From: Aphrocallistes beatrix
Lineage: Eukaryota; Porifera; Hexactinellida; Sceptrulophora; Aphrocallistidae
Direction: 5' to 3'
DNA: 64,000 nt
Assembly: GCA_963281255.1 (NCBI GenBank)
Contig: OY725500.1
Coordinates: forward strand, 2,723,184 to 2,787,183
In this document: positions 22,560 to 34,434 of the stretch, piece after piece
Numbering within the stretch: position 1 is the stretch's first letter
Layout of the letters: each line of letters starts with the position of its first letter
Program-made: the position numbers and the translations under genes
The notes under the pieces: generated by a model
What the model was told of the DNA's origin: nothing
The model's database searches: none
Seen by the model: only the letters and a program-made list of their open reading frames with translations

Positions 22560-24198
22560 GGTTGGACTGGCTTTAACATCATGACGTGAGATCAAACCCC
22601 TATCACTCAGGACACAATAAGTTACCTTCCAACTATCAATGCACCTGCAACAGCTTTAAGCATAGTGAATGAAACCTTAACGCAGGCTCTCAAAATAAAA
22701 GAATTTCTTGGATTAAAGAAAATAGTATGCGTTTTTGACCAAGCATTGTACACGAAAGTAGCAGACATCGCATGGAAACACCCAGATAAGTTAAAAACCA
22801 ATTGTATTGAGGATGGATGCATTTCACACAATATACAACTTCTTAGGAATTATTGGGGAAAGGTTTCTTGACGCAGGTCTACGAGATCTGGCTGTTGAGT
22901 CTAAAGTTATTGCAGAAGGTTCAGTGGATAGAGTTTTGAATAGTCAGCAGTACAATCGAGGGATACACATCCACAAGATAGTCTACAAAGCTGTTCAGAA
23001 ACTAGCTTGGAGTTTCCTTGAATGGTTTTAAAGGAACCAGGCAAAAGAGTTGCAGTCCTTGTTAGATGACACTCGATCATTATTTGTCAATCTTAATCAT
23101 GCAGTTAACCAAAGACCTAGTTGTAATTCATCTCAATCCACGTTTTATCCATTTGTTCGAACTCTTCCAGCAATATCTTTCAATCCTGAGATCTAAACGG
23201 GGCATTTGCACAATTTTGGATTTCATACATTGACATGGTCGATGCACTTCTACATTTGATTAGGTCTTCAAGAGAAGGAAATTGGTTACTTCATTTGTAT
23301 GCCATTCGTACTATTCTTTCTGGGTGTTTTGCTTACGTTAGAACATATTATAGTCGTTATAACTCTCTGTTTAATATGCCGAAATGACCAATCACTCAAT
23401 TGATCATCAAATGTGAATGACCAATTTAATAATGGAGTGTTTTCTATACAAATTGACAGAGAAAATCCCTTTGGAAGAATTCCAGTGGACCAAACCATTG
23501 AGGAAACGATTACCAAAGACACACAAACCGCTGGAGCAACGAAGAGATTTAGCCTCAAGCCCACTGCATTGAGTCGCTATTATCCACAGCAGAGTATAGA
23601 AGTAGTACGTGTATTAAACAACTACGGGAATTGACAGATATCAGGCCAGCTGGCATCAGCCATCACGACTTAGAATAATCTTGTATTCGAAAGAATGGAT
23701 GGATTAGCTGTACAATCACTTTTTAATTTGTTAGAAAATGAATGGATTAATCCATTTAGTGGAGATTCGACTGAGCTAATCAGGCTTTCAACAAGTACTA
23801 CTGCACCTTGTGATGTTCTACTAGTAACAGCCAAGAAGATTAGAGACAACATACATGTACTTCCAAGAGGACAGAATTGAATGCAGAGAGAAGCTTTTTC
23901 ATGATCCACTTCCATCCAAGCACAAATTAAAGACATTTGCTGATATGAACAAACATAGAGTGGCTAAAAGTAATAACAAGGAAGTTATCCTTAAAAGGTT
24001 ATTTGGTCATATGGTCCTCATTGCTAATAGCAGAAAGTTGGGCATGAGCTCAGTTCTGGCTCACCCTCTGGAACCATTGCCATGGTCAGTAATTCTCATG
24101 GTGCCCTGAAGAAAACCAGTAAAGCTACCCTGGCACGAAAATTAGAGAAAAATGTTTCTTCCGCCCATCTTGATGAAATCGAGCAATCTTCGCTCTAA
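22560..24198 (+). pseudogene. HAFTGCDTTS-family protein, middle part
   Basis: This resumes the protein interrupted at 18598: YLPTINAPATAL, VNETLTQALKIKEFLGLK, ALYTKVADIAWKHPDKLK, FLDAGLRDLAVES and NRGIHIHKIVYKAVQKLAW. After about 350 bp come GRIPVDQTIEETITKDTQT (near 23480), LLENEWINPFSGD and PLPSKHKLKTFADM. It ends near 24198 with ARKLEKNVSSAHLDEIEQSS. Several frame changes and stops occur. The GRIPVDQTIEET block is the most recognisable signature of the family. Confidence 0.55.
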
Positions 24199-24514
24199 TT
24201 TATCTATTAATATAAACTCTATTATTTGCATGGGGAAATGTAGACCCGTTGATTCTCCAATTTCTTTTGGGATGCTATGTAGAATGAAACGAGTTATATA
24301 AAGTGGTGTGGATTATACTGATTATATAGATATAAAATTTATATTATCCTAATATTAATTGGATATTCTGTCACCACTAGCTGCATCTCATCAGCTGAGC
24401 ATATAACACTATGATACACAGCAGATATCGATTCCAGACCGAGCCCAAACCTGAATTGAAGAAAATATAGTGTTAAGTTTACTTAGAAGATCTAACTTTT
24501 TAGCAACAATTTAA

Positions 24515-24950
24515 GGGGGGGCAGCATTAGTTCGAATCTGTATGTAGGCGTTAGTTCGAATCGAATTTGGCTATGTAGGCGTTAGTTCGAATCGACTTTG
24601 TTAATGCAATCATTTGTTCGAATCCAATTCGGAATTAACGTAAATTAAAGGATAAGATTAGGGAACAGATATTTATAAGGACTGAGGAAAAAGCAGCATT
24701 TTCTGCTGAAAATAGTATAAAATTGAGGATGAAAAAGGCATTTCTGAACGAAGAGGGTGGGTGAGTGCCATTATGGAGAACTATTTATAAGAACTGAGGG
24801 AAAGGCAGCATTTTCTGTTGAGAATTCGTTTCGAACTAACGAGTACTTTGAAATTCGAAGTAATGCATGCTCCTCGAACCAACATAATCAAATTATATTC
24901 GAACTAACGCCTACATAGTTAAATTCTATTCGAACTTTTGTTTTGAATTT
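24515..24950. repeat. Repeat-armed foldback, diverged copy
   Basis: The left arm carries repeated GTAGGCGTTAGTTCGAATCG units and the right arm carries inverted TTCGAACTAACGCCTACATA units. This is the same design as 59368-59924, including a G-run and CAGCATTAGTTCGAA start. The interior is AT-rich. A right terminal C-run was not found. Confidence 0.6.
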
Positions 24951-25378
24951 TTTTACTTATTTTAATCAAATCTTTATGAATGCAATGTTACTACTACAAA
25001 TATATTTGAAGTTAGTCATTATTTCCTCCATCTTTACCTGCTCTGTGCAAGATTTTATTTGTTTTATCCCATAGCATTACATAAAATAATAGACATTTAA
25101 CCCAAGTTAGAAAAGGTATCGATCAGTATGCTTCGAGTTCAATATGTTGCTATCTTCAAGTCAATCTTTCTCAATACTCTCTTAGCTATCTTTATACAAT
25201 TCTCGGTAATAGAAGCCAATACAGCCAAACATCCGATATTATTACAGTTTTCGGAAATTATTGCACTAGACTTTAACTTAATGTAGTATCAAACATGTAG
25301 TTGGGAAGAGTATTATAATTTCAGGATAACCTAATGTATGTATTTTCTTACAACTTAGTTATAGAAATATCTAAGCAT

Positions 25379-25750
25379 GTATATATCTTGTAGCTGTGCA
25401 ATTCTTACGTATTTGTTCAAGGTACTCATAAAGATATAGGCTCTGAAAGTCAGAATTAGGGGTGTGCCAGTGATTACCATACAAAAATCAAATTTCTAGA
25501 GGAACAAAAATTCAATTTGAGAAAAAATAATTGTTTTTATGGTCAATACCCACAAATTGCACTAATTATTAGTTAAACCATTACTTTAAGCAAGTTAAGT
25601 TCAAAATTGTGAATTTTATGGACTAAATTCCACTTTTTACTTTGTTATTCTCTGCGAGCCACAATTACACCCCTAACTCTGACTTTCAGAGCCTATATCT
25701 TGCTGAATACTTGGAACAAATCCTCAAGAATTGAACAACTACAAGATATA
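25379..25750. repeat. Foldback MITE with ~95-bp arms
   Basis: Left and right arms are inverted copies containing ATAGGCTCTGAAAGTCAGA and AGGGGTGT motifs at their inner ends. The interior is AT-rich and non-coding. A pogo-like end begins directly afterwards. Confidence 0.7.
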
Positions 25751-25990
25751 CAGGTAAACCTCCCAAAGTCGCACCTCCGAGTAGCGGCAACTCTCCGAGA
25801 AGCGGCATCATCCCATTCCACCGATTGATTTTCCTATACTAATAGTACTTCTTCAACCTCTGAGTAACGGCACCTCCGAGTAACGGCAACCTCTGACATA
25901 CGGCAGTTAAGTGAACTCCCGATTGAAATTTTTAATACAAAATTACCTCCGAGATACGACACCAATCAGATGTATATGTAACAATCACTC
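25751..25990. repeat. Pogo-like element end with subterminal repeats
   Basis: CAGGTAAACCTCC after TA is followed by repeated CCTCCGAGTAACGGCA units, a pattern seen at the ends of pogo/Tigger elements. A related CAACCTCCGAGTCTG segment lies near 26540, so the HIRAN-like ORF and the small MITE at 26379 may lie inside one larger element. No transposase is seen. Confidence 0.5.
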
Positions 25991-26091
25991 ATATACATGC
26001 CATTCTTTAAGAACCTTACAAATAAGAAGTTAAAATATATACATATTTATATCATATAATCTATATTACATGATTGTAGGAAATTAGGTTA

Positions 26092-26340
26092 TTAGAGGAG
26101 TCCGTCTGAAGAAAGGGCATCCACAATTTCCTTCATTTTATCTATGTAATTCTTGGGTCCATACAGATAATAGACACACGAAATCTCTAGGCCAAAACCT
26201 GCTCCTCGGTTTATTGGTTTAGATTTAACTTCAGCAAAGGCTTTGTTTATGTCTCTCTTCAAAAATTGTGAAATTCTTGGTGCTAGATTATAAGGGACAT
26301 GGCCTACAACCAGGCCGTCTTTCATAACTGATACTGCCAA
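26092..26340 (-). CDS. Small HIRAN-like domain ORF
   Basis: 82 residues, intact from ATG at 26340. The pattern MKDGLVVGHVPYNLAPRISQ, then AEVKSKPINRGAGFGLEISC and VYYLYGP, fits the HIRAN-like fold (G-x-V-P motif then beta strands). HIRAN-like domains bind DNA 3' ends in helicases. Stand-alone copies of this type occur in multicopy form in invertebrates, which suggests TE carriage. It is far shorter than helicase versions and no other domain is attached. It could be an exon or an orphan fragment. Confidence 0.45.
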   Translation of the reverse strand: MAVSVMKDGLVVGHVPYNLAPRISQFLKRDINKAFAEVKSKPINRGAGFGLEISCVYYLYGPKNYIDKMKEIVDALSSDGLL

Positions 26341-26378
26341 TCAGCCCTTAGTGATTTTTTTAGTATTAATTAGGGCCC

Positions 26379-26477
26379 CAGTAGTAATCTGTTATAAGAA
26401 CATCGGAAGTAGAGAAAAACGCCTTTATAACCAATTTAGATTCATATAACCGATGTTCTTATAACCGATTACTACTG
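26379..26477. mobile_element. 99-bp pogo-like MITE
   Basis: Ends CAGTAGTAATCTGTTATAAG and inverted CAGTAGTAATCGGTTATAAG. The body matches the GGTTATAAGAAC motif of the MITE at 58519-58959. TA follows the right end but the left flank is CC. Confidence 0.75.
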
Positions 26478-26731
26478 TATTAGTATCAATATATGCTATT
26501 TTAGCTTTTGAATAATATATTAAGGGTGTATACGAGCAACCTCCGAGTCTGATTAATGTATCCCTCAATATACTGAATAAAATCTGGGTCCCGCAGGTGT
26601 ACAATATAGAGAGATTTGACTGACTGCATCGGTTAATTGTGATATCTGCTTAATCGGGACAAAATATCTGGAACCAAAGTGTCCCGATTAAGCGGAATAA
26701 CCTTTAAATAGTATAGTTCATTATCTTTTGG

Positions 26732-26732
<1 letters not shown>

Positions 26733-26762
<30 letters not shown>

Positions 26763-27039
26763 TGTATGTATGTATGTATGTATGTATGTATGTATGTATG
26801 TATGTATGTATGTATGTATGTATGTATGTATGTATGTATGTATGTATGTATGTATGTATGTATGTATGTATGTATGTATGTATGTATGTATGTATGTATG
26901 TATGTATGTATGTATGTATGTATGTATGTATGTATGTATGTATGTATGTATGTATGTATGTATGTATGTATGTATGTATGTATGTATGTATGTATGTATG
27001 TATGTATGTATGTATGTATGTATGTATGTATGTATGTAT
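26733..27039. repeat. (TATG)n microsatellite, ~77 uninterrupted units
   Basis: 307 bp of perfect tetranucleotide repeat. All long ORFs here (repeating YVCM or IHTY) are artefacts of a 4-bp repeat read in 12-bp cycles. Confidence 0.98.
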
Positions 27040-28473
27040 CTCCGTACGCTCGATGCTGCGAAATTTAATACCGAGATTTTTACCAAATTTTCTATCTTCC
27101 GGAATTTTTAAGCGTACCATATTCATGTTTTAGCACTTTGATAATTTAACACTCCACTGCAAAGCTTTGTTTAAAGATAAGTAATAGCTCAAGACTAATG
27201 TAGGGCATTTTAATATGTAGAATCCATTTTCGTACTTAGAACTTAAGAATGTGAATAGTTTTCATAAATTGAGTAATCTCGATGTCTTAGGATATTCATA
27301 TCTCACGTGACAAGTCACTTAATGGAGCTGCCCTATCGCAGACTTTTTTATTTCTAACATGCATACATGCCAACTTGAGCCATGATAAAATCAGAACGCA
27401 GCGTTCAATTTTGTGAGACTTGGGGGACGCAATGGAAAATATTATACATAAAATCCAAAAGGCGGGACAATATTATACATAAAATCCAAAAGGAGGGTCC
27501 GCCAAAAACGGGGCAATTGGCTTGAATAAGCATGGTTATGTTGAGTATAATATTATATACGTGTTAGTATTTAACTCAAGGTATACGTAACTACAAATAT
27601 ATATAGGGCTTATAAATACTATACTTAATAACTGGGACTTAATATATACGTATGGAGTATAGCCCTATTAGCCTATATATACCGCCTAGAGTGATTGCAA
27701 AGTCATCACATCCTATGAGTTTAGTGTAGACAATTAATGGCACAAAAAAATTAACCGGACCAATTTTGGCAGGGGAGGACCAGTTTTGAACTGCCAAAAT
27801 TGGTCCCCTGACCATTTTTGGCCCCGGACCAATTTTTCTCGTGACAAACCCCAGTGATCTGCTACTTAATATGCTTTTAATCAGAATATTTATTCAACCC
27901 AATACAGTAACATATTTTCTATTTTGGGCCCCTGGGGCCGTATTAGGTCTAGACATTTATGCTTTGCACCCATTGCTAACAGCTATCACATAATTCAAAC
28001 TTTGAGAGTTATAATTAGCCAAAAATCAATGGGATCACTATTTCTCACGATTTGTAGCAATTAACTTTCTGGATTATGAGTTGATACTAGAATTACTTAA
28101 AACTGATCAGACAAATCTGAAATTCCCTCTTCTATCAAAATTTTTAATATTAGTATGAACATATTTTATATTTTTCAACACCTGAATACATCCTATGTAC
28201 GAAGTATATATCCTGCTAATGTTTCTAAACTTTGATAGTAGCTACAGACATCTGGATTATCGAATGCAATTAAAAATGTGTGATATGTAAGGCCCTTATA
28301 ATCCAATTAGTTTTGAAGAATTTTTGATATTATAGCCAAAATATTTTTAGTACACTTTAGGAGCCATATTATCGTTTCTACATACCATCTCTTCCCTAGA
28401 CTAATATTTTCAGGCGCACATATATACATTCATATCGAACTTTTGCCCTAGATATGAGATTTCATATTTCTAG
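27040..28473. other. Intron stretch without a gene
   Basis: AT-rich FPP synthase intron. Visible structure: a tandem duplication ACATAAAATCCAAAAGG near 27448-27500, and an inverted pair GACCAATTTTGGCA/TGCCAAAATTGGTC near 27757-27812. No coding sequence is supported. Confidence 0.6.
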
Positions 28474-28608
28474 GATGACTTTCTGGACTGTTTTGGCGAC
28501 CCTTTAGTGATCGGAAAGATAGGTACGGATATAGAAGAAGGAAAGTGTAGTTGGTTAGCTGTCCAAGCTATGCATCTAATGAATCATTCACAAAAAGAGA
28601 CTTTCAAG
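28474..28608 (+). CDS. FDPS: FPP synthase exon with second aspartate-rich motif
   Basis: The acceptor ATTTCTAG ends at 28473 and the donor GTATTT starts at 28609. The 45 codons begin [10 protein letters not shown], then [24 protein letters not shown] is the second aspartate-rich motif, which binds the Mg-diphosphate of isopentenyl diphosphate. GKIGTDI...KCSWL is diagnostic for FPP synthase rather than GGPP synthase. The frame is open and phase 0 at both ends. Confidence 0.96.
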
Positions 28609-30389
28609 GTATTTCTTTTGAATCAATTTGTTATTGATATGAACTCTGATCAAAATATGTTTTCAATATTTTACCGAACATGTTTCAGGTTTTTATGACA
28701 GCATATAAGAGACACATTTATTGCAAAGTTTTTAATTATGTCTAATTAATTCAGTATTGTTTACTAGGAAACAATATTGAGTGCCATTGCTTTTTTGGTA
28801 TATTTGCTATCATAAGCTCATAAGGTAAGCATATTTACTTTGCGCAGAGTAGAATGATCGAGTTCTTCTTAAATTTAGCAGCAGCATATTTCATTTTGCA
28901 GTTTCGGTTTTCTAATTTGATTAACATACCTACAGATTTTTCGATGCAAAATAACTAGAATCTGATGTCACAAATATTAATATTAAATGACCGCTTTCAA
29001 TGCAACGATTAATATCGATATTTTAAAATGGAATAAAATTTCAAAGTAACACCAATGTTTTACAACAACTCGTTTTGCACACTTGAATAGCGCGAAAAGC
29101 GAGCACTTCATGTCTACAAATTCACCCTGCTTGCGCGAGGGAATACCAACCAATGAGAAATACATACGAGTGCAAAATATTGATTAATTTCTTTTATCCA
29201 TTTGAGATTTGCATTCATAGAAAAATATTGGTGTTTTAATATTTACGATGTTTCAGTGAGGAAGAGATATTATCTAAATAATTCAATCCAATTATATTTC
29301 AAACAAGTGCGCATCGCTTACTTGCGCTATGCGGCTGGCACACTCTTTGTGTCCGCCAAAGGCGTCCTTTCGACACCTAGGCACACATTGATTCATTTCA
29401 TTATAAGGTAGATAACGTATGTCTTACTGTTAAAATCGATAGCACTCAAAATCACCAAATTTGACTATTTTTAAAAATTTTCTGATTATTTTGCTACAGA
29501 ATCCATTAAGTTATTTTCTATATTAACATCGCTACTGCTCTCTACTCCAGCTTCCATTGATCTCTTTCTGGTCAAAAGCTAATCTATAATATTTATGTAC
29601 TACTATATTCGAAAAATAAATTTAAAAATTGCACAGGTTATTAATTGCATTCACCTGAGTATTACACAATCTGACCGACTATTGGACTTAGCCCGAGTGA
29701 ACACAATATAATTACATTCGAATATTAAATTCGAACGTCAAAGAACATGCTCGAAATATTAAATATTTGTTTTTAGCAACTTCCTATCCCTCACACTAAA
29801 CTCCCACTATTAGAATTCAACAATACAGCTCCAATGATCCCCCCAGCACGAAAACCTTCCATAAAAACATGGGTAGTTGTGGAATGTTTGTCTCGTTTAA
29901 TTCACTTTTGTCCGAGGTTGTGATAAAATCGGGCATCATATGGTGCAACCTGCAAATGTAGCAAGCTCAGTTCTAGTTAGCTGAGGAATTTTAAAAGAAA
30001 AATTGTTGTAAGTTTTAACTATCTTGCATATATGCTCAGACAAATGAATTTGAAATATGCAGACTGAACAATCTTAATCCGAGTCCCCTAGTAATTTTTG
30101 TTCTCTATAAAAATATTCAAAACCATTTCGTCGACACGTTAATTAAAAATTATTATCAAGTCCATTAGAGTGGTACATAATTGAGAAACTTGACGAAACG
30201 AGGCACTTTTTAAAATTTGCCCAATATGCTAGTTACAAAGCGAGACGGGATAATTGTACTGTTTAATATTCAAAATCAGCAGTAATAATAACTAAGAAGT
30301 TGATAGAGTATTTTATTCTAAATTAAAAGTAAAATTAGAAATAATATTATAAATGAAATGTTTAATTCATTCGATGAAATTCAAATACG
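28609..30389. other. Intron stretch, mostly featureless
   Basis: Apart from the repeat fragment at 29305-29480, this part of the third visible intron shows no gene. ORFs here are short and low-complexity. Confidence 0.55.
29305..29480 (+). repeat. Hairpin/TA-array repeat, truncated copy
   Basis: Forward GC block with TTTGTGTCCGCC and the beginning of the body. The copy stops before the CRE-like sites. Confidence 0.7.
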
Positions 30390-31002
30390 TATTATCCTTA
30401 CTATTAAAACTCCATTAATGTATATATACAAGCGCGCTTCGCTTGCTTGCGCTGCGCAGGTTACGAACACTGTGTCCGCCGGAGGCGCCCTTAGGCGCCT
30501 GGGGTCATAATCGATATCTCACGAATAATCACCAAATTTGTCAATTATTAAAATTTTAATGCGTAATAATGACGTCATAACAAAGTGATGAGACATCATT
30601 TTGATGATAGTTACATCATTTCTGAGGTATATTGATATACACATTCTATCAAAATTTCACCCTTCTATCACCTAAAATGGCTGAATTATGGTCGAAAAAC
30701 TGAAATTATAAAAAGGTGACAATGACGTCATAATTTCATGTTAAGTCGGCATTTTCTTCTGATGTCAAAACTTGGTGGCACCATAGCCAAAAGACTCCCA
30801 CATGGAAAAAATCGGTAGAGTGTGTAGATTTCGAATTTGATGTCAGATTTTCAGCAGCTGTCGTGATCTTAATGAATTGACTTCCATTGATAGACCAATT
30901 TTAGTATTATTTATGATGCAAAGCAATATGGTGTTCAAATATTTTTGGCCAGGCATTGTATATATATATATACACATTAATCGAGTTTTAATAGTAAGGA
31001 TA
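30390..31002 (+). repeat. Hairpin/TA-array repeat with end B at both sides
   Basis: An inverted end B (ATCCTTACTATTAAAACTCC) leads in 10 bp to the hairpin end. The body has two TGACGTCA sites. The middle from 30810 to 30950 is unrelated. A short TA run and forward end B close at 31002. This copy shows best that end B is an inverted (sub)terminal repeat of the whole unit. Confidence 0.85.
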
Positions 31003-31460
31003 TGCAACGAATTGAATGAAGAAACTGCCAAGAATAGAGAGCTGATTTTAGCATGTGGAGTCTTTTGGCTATGGCTCCACCAAGTTCTGACCTCAGAAGA
31101 AAATGTCGATTCATCATGGAATTATGACGTTATTGTCGCCTATTTATAATCAGAATCAGTCATTTTAGGTGTTAGAAGGTTGAAATTTCAAATAAATATG
31201 TATAAATGTATTAATATATCTCACAAAGTGTACAACTATTATCCAAAAATGATGGCTCAACACTCTGCAATAACATCATCTTTACGCATCAAAAATTTAT
31301 AAATCGACAAATTTGATGATTTTTCGTGTGATATCGATTTTTAAAATAAGATGGGCGTATTTAGAGATTCTCCTTATTATTATTCAATGTGAGCCCATGC
31401 GCTATATATATACATCTGTAACGAATTGATTGAAGAAACTGCCAGACACAGAAAGCTCTA
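31003..31460 (-). repeat. Hairpin/TA-array repeat, reverse copy plus extra end
   Basis: A reverse body starts directly at the end of the previous copy, runs to about 31400 without a hairpin, then a second TGTAACGAATTGATTGAAG start follows at 31418-31458. One CRE-like site is mutated to TGACGTTA. Confidence 0.7.
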
Positions 31461-32227
31461 GAGAAGAGACAGAATGGAGAGGGTAAAGGAAATTATCTAA
31501 TTGACAATGGATTTGAGATGAGTTGCAAAACAAGAATCAAACAAAATGTAAGGAGATAAATAGATGAACCAATTTGCATCCACTACACTTAGCTGATTCA
31601 TTCATAGAACTCAAAGTTTAACAAGCAACCGGTTCTGTTAATCTTGGAATTATATATTCCTTTTAAAATACGAAATTATCTAAAAATATAATAAATATTT
31701 TCTACTATTTCAGCTAAATGCAAGAACTGTCACTTTGTGAATACAAATTTAAGCTAACTTCTGTTTCATAGTATATGGTTAATTTGTATACATTATGCTT
31801 TTTGTTAACTTTAATGGTATTCTATATCTAAGTTATTTGATTATCCAAAAATTAACTTTTTGATTGAAAAATGCTTTGAAGCAAAAATCAATTACATAAA
31901 ATACAGGAGACAAAAAAGTGAAATAATTAAATATGATCATCGAATATCATGTATCAATACAGGATTGCTCATAAGTTATGATACAAGCTTCGTTAAGTCT
32001 AAAATGTCTTATACACAAACAATCTTAGTTATTCTGGTCTTAGATATTGTAATTCGAATATTTTCAATGATTTTAAGATTTTTCGATTCTAAGACCTGGA
32101 ACTGTGTTTTATATGGCGATATTTTGGGGGGAAAATGTGTCCTAGCACGCAAGCGAAAATCGAGAATCAAGGTCACTGCTTCTGTAAAAAGTGTCTTCAT
32201 AATTAATATTCAATGACGATTTAGCAC
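31461..32227. other. Intron stretch without a supported gene
   Basis: A 118-codon plus-strand ORF (31860-32216) has low-complexity, strongly biased composition and no recognisable motif. I treat it as non-coding. No repeat boundary was identified. Confidence 0.45.
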
Positions 32228-34130
32228 CAGATACCTTCCATTCACTATGGAAAGATATCATAAATCCTTTGAATTCATTATCAGAAACGAGAGAAAGTTA
32301 TTATTTCACGAGATCAAAATAACTGCCCGCAAACACGTTAGCGGACGGATTGATAAAAATTAATTCAAAGAGTATGAATCTGAATTTGAATACTGGTAAG
32401 CTATACTCATTCGTACTGTCAGTGTACTCCGATATATTACAGAGCGCGGCCTTGCATTTCGTGGTTCGGACCAAACCATTGGTTCTCCGAACAATGGGAA
32501 CTATCTTGACTTTTAGGAATTGAAGCTGATTACGATGCTTTCCTCTGCGAGCATATTCGCAAACATGCTAACAAGGTTCTGTCATACTTATGTCATACTT
32601 ATCTCCTGCTGTATGTGATGAACTTGTCTTCATAATGGGCAGACTGTTTTGGATGAAATTAATACTGAAATCAAGAGCGCTAGTCACTTCTCCGTATCAG
32701 TGGATTCGACGCCTGATGTCTAACACGGATGAGCTTACTTGTGTAATTTGCTATGTGTTGTCGTCCTTTTGTGCACTTCTGCCTATGATGCAGCATACTG
32801 GACTCGAACTGGCGACGAGGTTATTAACATTTCTGGATCAGCATGGAATTGACATTAAGAAATATCGTGGGCAATCCTATAATAATGCATCGAATATGAG
32901 TGAAATGTACAACGGGATGCAATCAATCCTCCTTGAAAAATGTCAGTTCGCAGCCTTCATTCCATGTGCAGCTCACTCATTGAATCTTGTAGGCAAAAGT
33001 GCAGCAGAGTGTTGCACTTGTGCAGTCAGGTTCTTCGATTTCATGAATCAGCGGTACACGTATTTCTCTGCACCACCACACCTTTGGCGTGTGCTCGAAG
33101 AAGCACTGGGTCCTTGCGGTTTGGTGTTCCAGAAACTATCGACCACTCGATGGTCACAATGAGTCGAAACTGCAGTTGCTTTAGCCAAGGGTTATGACGC
33201 TTTTTTTTGCATCGCCCTGCGAAATAGCTAACGATGTCGATCATACCGATAATACCAGGATAGAGGCTCGAGGTTTACAGGATCGTATGAACCAGCTTGA
33301 AACGGCCATTTTATCCGAGTTATGGTTTGAAATTCTGTCGCAGTTCGACTAGATCAGTAACTCCCTGCAGACTGCTGGCAGAGCTTTGAACACAATTGCA
33401 GGTTTATTGAAGGATTTGATCCATTTTGTACAGCAGATGCGTGACAAGTTCGACCGTTTTGAGGCTTGTGGCGTAGAGCGAGTTGGGCATGAAGAATATC
33501 TGGCAGAGAAGAAGCGTGTGGGCAAGCGGGAGGTTCAATGGGACTTTGAAACTTGTGAGGAAGCAGACTTGGAGCCTAAAGAACGCTTTTGGATAGAGAT
33601 TTTTATTTCGATCACAGGCAGCACACTGTGCGCGTTGCAGTTTTGGTTGATGTCTACGAAACTGTCTGCGCCAACTTCAGCTTCTGTAGCAACCTCCATA
33701 CGTCTTCAAGGAGCGATATCACAGTTGCATTATTCAGTTCGTTAGTTTTGTGAAAACAGAGCAGAGTCAGCAGGCCTTAGCTTCTAATGAACCTGAAGTT
33801 AAATTTTGCAATAAGCTGCGTTTATTACTTGGACTCATAGAGATCAGCCTAGAACAGACATTTCCGAACGTCTAGCTAATGTTTTAGCATCTACCTTTGC
33901 ATGATGATTACAAACTGTGAAGGTGAGCGTTCTTTGTCAAACCTGGCTCGAATCAAAAACTTCGACCATGGGCCAACAACGTCTGGTCATGCTCCCACTT
34001 CTGAGCATAGAGCACGAGATGTTACGCAAGTTTGATTTCAACAATGTGATTGATAAATTCGCAAACAATAAGTCCCGCAAAACCCTATGTAAAAGTGGTT
34101 TCTGTAGTGTTCGTTTTATATAAGGTTAAT
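32228..34130 (+). pseudogene. hAT transposase remnant (ZMYM1-like/DUF4371 type)
   Basis: Pieces in several frames follow the family order. HFSVSVDSTPDV (near 32680, catalytic Asp) precedes HGIDIKKYRGQSYNNASNM (near 32850), AAFIPCAAHSLNLVGKSAAE, LWRVLEEAL and STTRWSQ (near 33150). DKFDRFEACGVERVG follows near 33450. The C-terminal dimerisation segment GERSFSNLARIKNFD appears near 33930. At least five frame breaks or stops occur. The terminal inverted repeats were not fixed. Confidence 0.8.
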
Positions 34131-34434
34131 GTTTTGTGGCCTAATTTGATTCTGAATACTGTGGGGTCGTTTCGATGTAAGACATATAGGGGGCATAAGA
34201 TTTTGGACAGCACCTGGGCCCAGACGACCTTTAATGCGGCCCTGCCCTGGACTGCAATACTATTATCAATATATTGTATTCTAACTCTTTCAGCCGTTCT
34301 CCTAGTTATTCTTCACTGTAGTATTCACGTATTAATTATTTATTATTAAAAAAATAATGTAATAGTAGTATTTATTAAATAGTATTCATATATCCTTACT
34401 ATTAATACTCGATTAATCTATATATATATATATA

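Larger units (their letters stand above)
17484..24200 (+). mobile_element. HAFTGCDTTS-family element split by three later insertions
   Basis: The coding sequence of one element starts at 17484, is interrupted at 18598, and resumes near 22560 in the order expected for the family. Inside the gap lie a Tc1 element (18599 on), a Harbinger copy (19878 on) and a mariner (about 21440-22500). The outer ends were not recognised. It lies in the second visible FPP synthase intron. Confidence 0.6.

Noticed and set aside
26704-27133. Several 100-140-codon ORFs with repeating YVCM or IHTY
   Set aside because: They are translations of the TATG microsatellite in different frames and carry no real protein signal.
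31860-32216. 118-codon plus-strand ORF
   Set aside because: Biased composition, no motif, no conserved neighbour and an opposing ORF in the same place; not called as a gene.
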